Source of the DNA: Anaerococcus sp.
GTDB lineage: Bacteria; Bacillota; Clostridia; Tissierellales; Peptoniphilaceae
DNA length: 64,000 bases
Assembly: GCA_030532385.1 (NCBI GenBank)
Contig: JAUNLG010000006.1
Coordinates: 1-64,000 of the forward strand
Reading direction: 5' to 3'
Part shown: piece by piece, positions 1 to 7,470 of the stretch
Numbering within the stretch: the first letter of the stretch is position 1
Layout: every line of letters starts with the position of its first letter
The notes under the pieces: generated by a model
Databases searched by the model: none
Seen by the model: the letters and a program-made list of their open reading frames with translations, nothing else
What the model was told of the DNA's origin: nothing
Made by a program: the position numbers and the translations under genes

Positions 1-727
1 GTATTGTCATTTCAAGTATTCTTGAATATATCCTCTGATACTCAAGGTCAATATTGGGATTTTGAATAATTCCCAACGATAAGTTCGTGGTAAAAATTGT
101 CGGCCTACCCTTTAAATATCTTGAGTTTATAATGTTATATACTTGTTCTCTTGCATAAGATGTATCTCTTTCAATTCCAAGGTCGTCTAAAATAAGTAAA
201 GGGATATTAGATAGGTTATTTATAATCTCATTTGAATCAATCTTAAATGACGACTTTTGTATTTGATTTATAATCTGAGATAAATTCCTAATCTTAACCC
301 TAACTTGATGTTTTTCGATTAATTCATTTGCAATTGAACAAGCTAGATAAGTTTTCCCACTACCAACATCACCATAAAGTAAAAGTCCAACATTATCTTT
401 TCTCATTTGTTCAAAGCTTTTGGCATAATTGTAGGCAACTTTATAGGCTTGCCCCTTTTCATTTAAAAATTTTTCAAAATTATATAGGTGTTGAGCAGGT
501 GATGTAAAACAGTCTCTTTTTAGTGATGATATTTTCATTAGTTTTTCTCTTTCTTCATTTTCTCTATCTCTCTTTATTTCACATTCACATTTAATTCTGG
601 GAATAAACTTTGTAAAACCCAGATCAATTAAATCACCATCAACTCTTTCACCACATTCCTTGCAATAAATATGTCCATTTTTTTCAGTGTCATTTTCTCT
701 CAAAACAAAATCTTTTAAATCTATCAT
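1..727 (-). CDS. DnaC/IstB-like ATP-binding helicase loader (3' end cut by window)
   Basis: Reading leftward from the ATG at 725-727, about 242 codons stay open to the window edge; only a short C-terminal tail is missing. The protein is predicted to load the replicative helicase for the mobile element it belongs to. An N-terminal zinc-finger-like pair (YCKECG, then KCECE) covers about residues 22-54. A Walker A motif GDVGSGKT and a Walker B LLILDDLG follow, and the visible end SRILEMT is typical of the DnaC/IstB family. The start codon overlaps the stop of the replication initiator gene (ATGA), so the two are translationally coupled. A DnaC-type loader next to a RepA_N initiator is a common pair in plasmids and integrative conjugative elements. 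Family call is firm; the exact element type is inferred. Confidence 0.85.
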   Translation of the reverse strand, partial: MIDLKDFVLRENDTEKNGHIYCKECGERVDGDLIDLGFTKFIPRIKCECEIKRDRENEEREKLMKISSLKRDCFTSPAQHLYNFEKFLNEKGQAYKVAYNYAKSFEQMRKDNVGLLLYGDVGSGKTYLACSIANELIEKHQVRVKIRNLSQIINQIQKSSFKIDSNEIINNLSNIPLLILDDLGIERDTSYAREQVYNIINSRYLKGRPTIFTTNLSLGIIQNPNIDLEYQRIYSRILEMTI

Positions 728-1497
728 AAACTCTCTCCTATATCGTAATTCATCTTTCCTGTTGAATTTTCATTAATATTTTTTGCCTGATCATTGAGAT
801 ACCAATTAATTATCGTTGCCTTGTGATCTTGATAAATTCTGTTGTTCGCTTTCATGTACGAAGACAACCTATCTATATACTCATTAATTCTTATTCCTAT
901 CTCATTTGTTAAGTCCTTGTATTCTTCATCACTCAGAAATATATTTTTATATATTCCATAAGGCTTTTGACCTTTATTAAAATCATTCTTTCTTAACTCA
1001 TTATTACTAATATTGTTATAGTTACTTTCCGATTTTCGGAAATCTTGGGGTCTGTTATTCGGAAGTCTTGAATTCCGATTATCGGAAGTCTGGATTTCTG
1101 TTTTTCGGAAATCAGTATTTCTGTTATTTGGACTAGAAAAAACACTCATAAAGTCTTTAACATAAATTCTGTTAGGCTTTCCAAGTCCTTGTCTCTTCTT
1201 CTCATTAAGTCCTATTCCTGATTTAACATCAAGCTCAGCTATTAATTTATTTGCTTTTTCACTCGCACAATTAAATTGATCTTTTATACTTTCAATTGTG
1301 TAGTAAATAAAGACTTTTCCATCTTCATCTATCCAGCCATTTTTATATGAAAGACCCATTCGATTAAGCATATATGAATACAAAACTTTTGCTTCAATAG
1401 AAATACTCCTAAAAACTTCATCTTCCACTAATACCATAGGCAACCTGATGAAGTTATACATTTCAGACTGCCTATTATAAAAATAATCAAAATTCAT
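724..1497 (-). CDS. Replication initiator protein, RepA_N-type, of the mobile element
   Basis: A 257-aa protein whose first 120 residues (FIRLPMVLVEDEVFRSIS region onward) match the RepA N-terminal winged-helix domain family found in Gram-positive plasmids and integrative elements. This domain binds the origin iterons. A low-complexity linker (residues about 123-165, rich in Asn, Arg, Ser) joins it to a short conserved C-terminal domain. The linker is encoded by five 23-bp DNA repeats, which fits RepA_N replicons where the origin lies inside rep. A strong Shine-Dalgarno AAAGGAGGT precedes the ATG, and a terminator-like hairpin lies only about 20 bp upstream. The gene overlaps the helicase loader by 4 bp. 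Function is family-based; iteron binding by this protein is inferred. Confidence 0.85.
   Translation of the reverse strand: MNFDYFYNRQSEMYNFIRLPMVLVEDEVFRSISIEAKVLYSYMLNRMGLSYKNGWIDEDGKVFIYYTIESIKDQFNCASEKANKLIAELDVKSGIGLNEKKRQGLGKPNRIYVKDFMSVFSSPNNRNTDFRKTEIQTSDNRNSRLPNNRPQDFRKSESNYNNISNNELRKNDFNKGQKPYGIYKNIFLSDEEYKDLTNEIGIRINEYIDRLSSYMKANNRIYQDHKATIINWYLNDQAKNINENSTGKMNYDIGESL
1027..1141. repeat. Five 23-bp iteron-like direct repeats inside rep
   Basis: The 6-bp core TTCGGA (or one-base variants ATCGGA, TTTGGA) begins at 1035, 1058, 1081, 1104 and 1127, exactly 23 bp apart each time. Units begin near 1027, 1050, 1073, 1096 and 1119 and share the pattern TTCYGWTTWTCGGAARTC; the fifth is degenerate. 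Units 1 and 3 also contain the inverted repeat TTCCGA/TCGGAA. The period is not a multiple of three, so the repetition is conserved as DNA and not as a peptide repeat. These are the expected binding sites for the Rep protein and a probable origin. Confidence 0.8.
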
Positions 1498-1516
1498 TCA
1501 TACCTCCTTTCTTTAA

Positions 1517-1554
1517 AATAAAAAAGACGACAGAATTATTACTTTCTATCGTCT
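1517..1554 (-). terminator. Hairpin plus U-tract just upstream of rep (terminator or rep attenuator)
   Basis: The arms 1525-1535 and 1544-1554 pair along 11 positions (one G-U wobble on the minus-strand RNA) around an 8-nt loop. A run of T with one A follows on the minus strand. The U-tract ends about 7 bp before the rep ribosome binding site. It may end transcripts from the hsdM side or attenuate rep expression. Confidence 0.7.
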
Positions 1555-1655
1555 ATGATTTACATATTAAGTTTTCATAACAAAATAAGACTCTTGAAAG
1601 AATCTTTAGTTTTATTGGTATGCTATTTACAATATTCATTATTAAAATGTATACT

Positions 1656-2441
1656 CTAAGCAGCACACCAACTATTTATTTTTTGAGTTTTAAACTTTGG
1701 TAGAAGTCTTGAACTCCTTGTATTTACATAACTATTTGCCTCTATCACTATTATGACACGAAACCCCATGGTAGGATCATAAACTGTAAATCCCTTGATA
1801 TCCTCCTTCCCATCCATAGCTATCTTTGCCATTAAAGATGAAACTTGTTGGGGAGTATAAAATTCCCCAGCCTTTTTACCACTTTCTGTTGCAAATTGAC
1901 CTATCATATATTCATAGACATCACCTAGGACATCTCCTGAGTATAAAGATAGGTCAAGTGATGCAATTTCCTTCATAACTTTCGAAATCGTTTCATTTTG
2001 TCTTTGTAGGCTTGAACCTAATCTTTTAGAATAAAGATCTACATCTTCAAACATATTCTCAAAATCTTTTGACGCCTGTTCAATATCCCTAAAGCCTTGG
2101 TCTAAATGTTCTAATTCAAAAGACTTATCATCAATTTCTTCAATAAATTTTGTGTAAGTATAAGCAGGTTTTATTACATAGGAAAATCTTACATTTAGCT
2201 CATAGACAAGCTCTTCCCCATCCTCACTATCATATGTTTCTTCATAGACATCTTGAAGACTCTCTAGGGATAAATCCTCAACTTCCATGAGTTCTCCAAC
2301 ATATTCTAGTTGCTTATCTGATAAATATTTATAAAAAATTAGACCCAATAAATAGGACTTATATTCTGACGCATCCATATTCGAACGGAGAATGTCAGCT
2401 GAATTCCATAACTTTTGGTAAAGGTCCTTGGTTAAAGTCAT
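1656..2441 (-). pseudogene. hsdM: hsdM, type I restriction methylase, truncated by element insertion
   Basis: The first 226 or so codons are a normal HsdM N-terminal region (opening MTLTKDLYQKLWNSAD, then the helical N-terminal domain and GEFYTPQQVS, which precedes the methylase core). Similarity stops abruptly at YDPTMG, where intact HsdM continues with the SAM-binding motif I (GSGSLL). Instead about 35 unrelated residues follow to a stop at 1656. The SAM-binding loop and the NPPY/F catalytic motif are absent, so the product cannot methylate DNA. The start at 2439-2441 is chosen over an upstream ATG because GGAGG sits 5 bp before it. The break near 1763-1766 marks the boundary of the element holding rep and the loader. 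No hsdR or hsdS lies on this side of it; the missing 3' part should be at the other end of the element, outside the window. Confidence 0.85.
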
Positions 2442-2482
2442 AATGCCTCCATCAATATAAAAATAAATATGCAATTACTATA

Positions 2483-2510
2483 ATTATAACATTCATTAGT
2501 TTATTTTAAA
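2483..2510 (-). promoter_or_regulatory. Candidate promoter for the hsdM fragment
   Basis: On the minus strand TTTAAA, a 16-bp spacer and TATAAT lie about 42 bp before the hsdM start. The -10 box is a perfect match; the -35 box is weak. Confidence 0.4.
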
Positions 2511-2639
2511 AATGTCACTTTAATAAGTGTAAGAAATATAACAAATTAATCTATTTTTTCTGGATTGTGATAATTTACATATCATAAAATCGTTTTGGGT
2601 ATACTTAAGATATAGGATAGAAAAAAGAAAGGATGGAAT

Positions 2640-4151
2640 ATGAATTATAAATTAGGACACAAAAGTGAAAAGCTACCTAAATTTTTTGAAGGCGAACAAA
2701 TAGGCGAAATTAAAGACACTAAGGATTATGACTTGGTAATCATAGGAGCTGGAACACCTGGTGTACCTGCTGCTATAAGGGCAAATGAACGTGGGCTTAA
2801 GGTTTGTGTAATTCAAAAAGAAGAGCAAGCTTCAGCCTGTGGAAATATTGGAGCAGGAATCCTATTAGATAAGTCTAAGAAGGAAGATATAGAAAAAGTG
2901 ATATCTCAAGAAGTAGAAGATAATAACTATAGGTCCAAAAGATCCTTATATAGGCACTGGGCTTATAATTCTGGTGAAGCAATTTCTTGGCTTATAGATA
3001 TTGCCAAAAAGGCAGGATGTAAGGTTTTAGATGCTGGGGATAATCCTCACAAGGCTTTAAATAAAAAACTTGGAACAGACCTTCACTTTGTAACTTCTTT
3101 ATTTGGTCCTAAACCATATAGTGTAACAGATGCAATAGTAGAACTTGCTGAATATGCTGAAAATCAAGGTGTTGATTTCTACTATAACACAAGAGCAGTC
3201 GACCTTGTAAAGGAAAATGATAAAGTAAGGGGAGTAATAGCCAAAAATAAAGATTCTTACATACAATTTAATGGCAAGTATGGAGTAATTGTAGGAACTG
3301 GTGACTATCAAAATGATGATCAAATGCTAGCCTACTACCTTCCTGATGTTGTAAACTTTAAGAAGAAAAAATCAGGAAGAGAAGGTGATGGCCAAAAGAT
3401 GATAGTTAGGGCTGGTGGTGTGATGGAAAACATTGGCCATACAAAAATGTGTCACGATTTTGATTCGGGTCCTTCATCAATGATGTCCATGCCATATCTA
3501 AGGGTTAAAAAGAATGGTAGACGCTTTACAGATGAAACTGTCCCAATGGAATATATGAACTGCTTTTTATTATCCAAAGAGGACCAAGGCGAGTATATGC
3601 AAATTTTTGACTCTGCCTATATAGAAAAGGGTCAGGGTAAGATAGGTGGTTCGCCTGTGGAACTTGAAGAATTAAATAAATTTATAAAGGATGCAGATGT
3701 CAGTGATAGGACTGGTGTAATTGAAAACCTAATTGATACCCAAAGGGCTGATAGCTTAGAAGAATTGGGAGAAAAATTAGGAATAAATGATATTGATACT
3801 TTTGTAGAAACTGTAAATAATTACAACAAAATGGCTGAAGATGGCGAAGATAAGGAATTTGGAGTAGACAAAGACCAAATGATCAGCGTAAAGAAAGCTC
3901 CTTTTTATGGTATCCATAGACACATTAAACTTACCCTAACTTGTTCTGGTGTAAATATAGATGATAAACATAGGTGCCTTGATATAAATAACCAACCTAT
4001 TGAAGGACTTTATGCTATAGGAAATGTTGCAGGAAATATGTATGGGGCAGCAGATTATCCACTTGGAGTAGTCGGACTAAACCTTGCTAATAACTACACA
4101 TCAGGCTATACAACTGCAAATTACCTTGCTGACCTTAAGGACAATAACTAA
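2640..4151 (+). CDS. FAD-dependent oxidoreductase, fumarate reductase flavoprotein family
   Basis: A 503-aa flavoprotein of the FAD_binding_2 family, which includes fumarate, urocanate and other enoate reductases. The dinucleotide fold DLVIIGAGTPGVPAA is at about residues 31-45 and the C-terminal FAD-binding stretch GLYAIGNVAGN near residue 458. There is no signal peptide, heme motif or FMN-binding domain, so it is a cytoplasmic stand-alone flavoprotein whose electron donor is not evident. The start is supported by an AAAGGATGG ribosome binding site. It is transcribed alone, diverging from hsdM and converging on the aldehyde dehydrogenase, with a perfect-palindrome terminator after it. The real substrate cannot be read from sequence. 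Confidence 0.8.
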   Translation: MNYKLGHKSEKLPKFFEGEQIGEIKDTKDYDLVIIGAGTPGVPAAIRANERGLKVCVIQKEEQASACGNIGAGILLDKSKKEDIEKVISQEVEDNNYRSKRSLYRHWAYNSGEAISWLIDIAKKAGCKVLDAGDNPHKALNKKLGTDLHFVTSLFGPKPYSVTDAIVELAEYAENQGVDFYYNTRAVDLVKENDKVRGVIAKNKDSYIQFNGKYGVIVGTGDYQNDDQMLAYYLPDVVNFKKKKSGREGDGQKMIVRAGGVMENIGHTKMCHDFDSGPSSMMSMPYLRVKKNGRRFTDETVPMEYMNCFLLSKEDQGEYMQIFDSAYIEKGQGKIGGSPVELEELNKFIKDADVSDRTGVIENLIDTQRADSLEELGEKLGINDIDTFVETVNNYNKMAEDGEDKEFGVDKDQMISVKKAPFYGIHRHIKLTLTCSGVNIDDKHRCLDINNQPIEGLYAIGNVAGNMYGAADYPLGVVGLNLANNYTSGYTTANYLADLKDNN

Positions 4152-4170
4152 TATATTATTTTATAAATAA

Positions 4171-4196
4171 AGGAGTGGAAATTTCCACTCCTTTTT
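4171..4196. terminator. Bidirectional terminator between convergent genes
   Basis: A perfect 22-bp palindrome at 4171-4192 (arms AGGAGTGGAAA and its complement) is followed by T4 on the plus strand, and by a T-rich stretch on the minus strand. It serves the flavoprotein gene and the convergent aldehyde dehydrogenase gene. Confidence 0.85.
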
Positions 4197-4209
4197 CTCA
4201 TATTTTGTT

Positions 4210-5685
4210 TTAGTAAAGACCTGATGGATTTTCGCTTAAGTCGATCATAATATTTTTATGCTCGCTATAAGCATCTAGAACCATCTTGTGAGTCTCCCTA
4301 CCTATACCAGACTTCTTATATCCACCGAATGGTGCACCTACAGGTAGTTGGTTGTAGGTATTTACCCACATTCTTCCTGTCCTTACAGCCCTTGAAACTT
4401 CTAAAGCTGTATTAAGGTCTTTTGTAAATACTGCACCTGCTAGACCATATTCAGAATCATTTGCAAGCTTTATAACCTCTTCCTTGGTCTTAAACTTTTG
4501 TACAACTAGGACTGGTCCGAAGATTTCCTCTTGGGCACACCTATTAGAATTTTCTATATCTGTAATGATTGTTGGCTCATAAAAGGCACCTTCTTCTAAA
4601 CCATCAACCTTAGCCATTTTACCACCAGTTACAATGGTTGCCTTACTTTCTTTAGCAAAATCTACATAAGATTGGATTTTTTCTACTTGACCCATATTTA
4701 TTTGTGAACCCATTTGAGTATTCTCATCTAGAGGATCACCGATCTTTAGAGATTCAAATTTTTCTTTGAGCTTAGCTAAGAATTCATCATAGATACCCTC
4801 TTGTAAGAATAACCTAGATCCTGCTGAACATACTTGACCTTGGTTAAATAAAATCGCAAGAGTTGCTCCATCAATAGCCTTGTCCATATCTGCATCATCA
4901 AAGACAATATTAGCAGACTTACCTCCAAGCTCTAAAGTTGCTGGGATAAGATTTTTAGCTGCAGAAATTCCAACTTCTCTACCAACTTCTGTTGATCCTG
5001 TAAAGGCTAATTTATCTAGATCTGGATGGTGTTGTAAAATTTCACCTGATACAGATCCCTTACCTGTGATCACATTTAAAACACCATCTGGTAGGATGCC
5101 ATCAATTAAATCAACAAAGGTTAAAAGTGATAGCGGTGTTGAAGAAGAAGGGTGGATAACAATTGTGTTACCACTAGCCAAAGCTGGAGCAAGTTTCCAC
5201 GCTGCCATTAAGAATGGGAAGTTCCAAGGAACAATTTGTCCAACAACACCTATTGGTTCCCTAATAACCATAGATAAAAGATTTCCATTTAATAGTTTAA
5301 CCTGGTCTTCTTCCCCTCTTATCACAGATGCAAAGTACCTAAAATGATCTGCTGAACTTGGAATATCAACGGTTTTAGTCTCTCTAATTGGTTTACCATT
5401 ATCCAAGGATTCAACCTCAGCTAATAGATCATTATTTTCCTCTATAATATCTGCAATCTTATTTAATAGCTTAGCACGTTCTTCTACTGTAGAGTCCTTC
5501 CATCCCTTGTTAAAGGCATCTCTTGCAGCCTTAACTGCCCTATTTACATCGATATCATCTGCTTGGGAAAACTCAGCCAGGAATTGTCCTGTAGCAGGTG
5601 ACTTAGTTTGTAAATATTTGCCACTATTTGCCTTAGTCCACTTACCATTTATATATAGATCATACTTATCCAATAAATTTACCAT
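4210..5685 (-). CDS. NAD-dependent aldehyde dehydrogenase, AldA-type
   Basis: A 491-aa member of the aldehyde dehydrogenase superfamily, full length, which oxidises an aldehyde to a carboxylate with NAD(P). The oxyanion-hole stretch PWNFP, the general-base region LELGGKSANIVF and the catalytic cysteine in FNQGQVCSAGSR are all present. The cofactor-loop motif usually written KPxEQTP reads HPSSSTP here, a variation I recall in the AldA subgroup of Gram-positive bacteria, so it probably marks subfamily and not loss of function. A clear AAAGGAG ribosome binding site supports the ATG. It is a single-gene unit with a possible operator (7-5-7 inverted repeat) 48-66 bp upstream. The natural aldehyde is unknown. 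Confidence 0.88.
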   Translation of the reverse strand: MVNLLDKYDLYINGKWTKANSGKYLQTKSPATGQFLAEFSQADDIDVNRAVKAARDAFNKGWKDSTVEERAKLLNKIADIIEENNDLLAEVESLDNGKPIRETKTVDIPSSADHFRYFASVIRGEEDQVKLLNGNLLSMVIREPIGVVGQIVPWNFPFLMAAWKLAPALASGNTIVIHPSSSTPLSLLTFVDLIDGILPDGVLNVITGKGSVSGEILQHHPDLDKLAFTGSTEVGREVGISAAKNLIPATLELGGKSANIVFDDADMDKAIDGATLAILFNQGQVCSAGSRLFLQEGIYDEFLAKLKEKFESLKIGDPLDENTQMGSQINMGQVEKIQSYVDFAKESKATIVTGGKMAKVDGLEEGAFYEPTIITDIENSNRCAQEEIFGPVLVVQKFKTKEEVIKLANDSEYGLAGAVFTKDLNTALEVSRAVRTGRMWVNTYNQLPVGAPFGGYKKSGIGRETHKMVLDAYSEHKNIMIDLSENPSGLY

Positions 5686-5732
5686 ACTTATCTCCTTTAA
5701 AGTAAATTATTACATTTAACACTAAAATTAAG

Positions 5733-5751
5733 ATTGATATTATTTATCAAT
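5733..5751. promoter_or_regulatory. Inverted repeat, possible operator of the aldehyde dehydrogenase gene
   Basis: ATTGATA, a 5-bp spacer and TATCAAT form a perfect 7-5-7 dyad centred 57 bp upstream of the aldehyde dehydrogenase start. Location and symmetry suit a dimeric repressor or activator. No regulator is identified. Confidence 0.4.
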
Positions 5752-6000
5752 GTCTGCTAATATTATACCCACAAGACTTATGAAATAAACAATATATAAT
5801 TTCTTAAATCCTTGTAATGATCTAAAATAATTAACAATTAATATTTAATATTTTAGTTAATATATATAAAATTCCTGATATTTTTAAATGATTTACATTG
5901 GTTTTTTCGGTATATCTAAATAAATATAAACTTTAATTTCTTTAAATTAGATATTTCTTTAGTTAGTCGCATTTTTTTCAAATTTTCTATTTAAGCTTAC

Positions 6001-6042
6001 ACAAAAACTCTTACAAAATTAATTGGAGTATTTGTAAGAGTT
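6001..6042 (-). terminator. Terminator of the sucrose operon
   Basis: A perfect 12-bp stem (6006-6017 with 6031-6042) with a 13-nt loop is followed on the minus strand by TTTTTG. It begins 15 bp after the scrB stop codon. Confidence 0.8.
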
Positions 6043-6057
6043 ATGTCTTGATTTAAT

Positions 6058-7470
6058 CTATAAGGTAAATTTAGTATCAATCTTACCTATAAATCCATAT
6101 TCTATATTTACTTTATCATTAGAAGAAATCTCTAGACTTTCCTCCTCATCTTCAGGAAAAATCCTAGTAGATAGGGTATAGCCCCCATCGTTGACAAAAA
6201 TTTCAACCGAAGACCTGTCAATAAAGATCTCTAATTTATCTACCTTAAGCTCAAGGATTCTTACTTCCCAGTTCTTCCTATCAATTATATCTAGCCTCTC
6301 TAGCAATAAGCTTTCTTCTCTATAAGTTAGTATTAAGGGAGAGCTCCCATTTTTATCCTTAAAAAAATCAATTTTAATATCTTCCATCACATTTTCTATT
6401 AGGATCCTCATAGGCTTAATTGACTTAACCTCCAGTTTATTGCTAGTAGTTTTTTTACTTTCGATAATTTTTTCGGTAAAATCCTGAGGTCTTTGATAGA
6501 GCCTGCCATCTCTAATTTCAAGATTTCTAACAAGACTCAGTGATGAATTTGATAGGCCATTTTTTTCTAAATTTACATCTGGAAGGCCAAGCCAAGATAT
6601 TAAATATGTTTTTTCTTGTGATTTACCTATCATTGAGGCATAAAATTCAAAACCATGATCAAGTCTCTTAAAATCTTCTTCAACCACAAACTCTACATTT
6701 TCAAAGTCCATCTTTCCAATCAAATATCCATTAAGGTCCCTATTAGAATTTTTCCCATCACCCAGGCCTTGGGGAGAGAAGATTAAAAGGTCTTTTCCAT
6801 CAACTTTTGCAAATGATGGACATTCCCACATATAACCAAAATCTTTATAGCCCTTGATCTTGATTTTTCCACGGTATTCCCAAGCATCTAAGTCCTTTGA
6901 CCTATATAAAATTATAGACCCCTTATCCATATCCTGGGCTCCTAAAAATATATAATAGGTCTTATCTAGGGGGTTATAATAAATGCTAGGATCCCTTTGA
7001 TGTTCAGTAAAATCTTTGTTTGTACCTATTATGACTTTCTTATGACCTATCTTACCATCTTCACCTAAGACGGCCCTTACTTGCTTGGGCCTTCTTATAT
7101 CATTATTGTCCCTAAAATTGCCTGTATAAAAAACATTTAATTTTCCATCAATTTCTAAACCACTACCAGAATAAGCCCCTCTATTTTCAAATATTTCTTC
7201 TGGTACTAAACCTACTCCCATATTTTCAAACTCAATTAAGTCTTTAGATCTTGTCATATACCAGTGCTTTTGCCCATGGAAGGGTCCAAAGGGATGCCAT
7301 TGGTAAAAAAGATACCAGTAGCCATTATAGTAGCAAAAACCATTGGGATCATTTAAAAGACCACTTATGGGATGAACATGGTAAAATTGCCTATATTTAT
7401 TTCTCTCTTCTAGCTTATAAGCTTCATAAAGATCTTTCTTATCCCTATTTTTATCTAAGACTTTGATCAA
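6058..7470 (-). CDS. scrB: Sucrose-6-phosphate hydrolase (GH32 family)
   Basis: A 470-aa GH32 beta-fructofuranosidase that splits sucrose 6-phosphate made by the adjacent PTS into glucose 6-phosphate and fructose. The nucleophile motif appears in HPISGLLNDPNGFCYY (residues about 34-50), the transition-state motif in EHQRDPSIYY, and the acid/base motif in MWECPSF. The C-terminal beta-sandwich domain with DRSSVEIFVNDGG is typical of the family. There is no signal peptide, which fits an intracellular phosphorylated substrate. The start codon is TTG and overlaps the scrA stop (TTGA); a GAGGAG site 8 bp upstream supports this unusual start. It is second in the scrA-scrB operon and should respond to the repressor encoded upstream. 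Confidence 0.93.
   Translation of the reverse strand: MIKVLDKNRDKKDLYEAYKLEERNKYRQFYHVHPISGLLNDPNGFCYYNGYWYLFYQWHPFGPFHGQKHWYMTRSKDLIEFENMGVGLVPEEIFENRGAYSGSGLEIDGKLNVFYTGNFRDNNDIRRPKQVRAVLGEDGKIGHKKVIIGTNKDFTEHQRDPSIYYNPLDKTYYIFLGAQDMDKGSIILYRSKDLDAWEYRGKIKIKGYKDFGYMWECPSFAKVDGKDLLIFSPQGLGDGKNSNRDLNGYLIGKMDFENVEFVVEEDFKRLDHGFEFYASMIGKSQEKTYLISWLGLPDVNLEKNGLSNSSLSLVRNLEIRDGRLYQRPQDFTEKIIESKKTTSNKLEVKSIKPMRILIENVMEDIKIDFFKDKNGSSPLILTYREESLLLERLDIIDRKNWEVRILELKVDKLEIFIDRSSVEIFVNDGGYTLSTRIFPEDEEESLEISSNDKVNIEYGFIGKIDTKFTL

Larger units (their letters stand above)
5686..6057. other. AT-rich intergenic region with no gene seen
   Basis: This 372-bp stretch is extremely AT-rich and has no open frame with a ribosome binding site. 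It holds the upstream region of the aldehyde dehydrogenase gene at its left, including a perfect inverted repeat, and the scrB terminator at its right. I see nothing else that can be supported. Confidence 0.6.

Noticed and set aside
1656..1765. The last 35 codons of the hsdM frame as a real gene of the element
   Set aside because: The stretch has no start signal of its own and is only the chance continuation of the interrupted frame.
3099..3323. Small antisense frame within the flavoprotein gene, and many similar ones elsewhere (for example 4880-5347, 43514-43960, 45055-45339)
   Set aside because: They lie wholly inside well-supported genes on the other strand, have no ribosome binding sites and show low-complexity translations.
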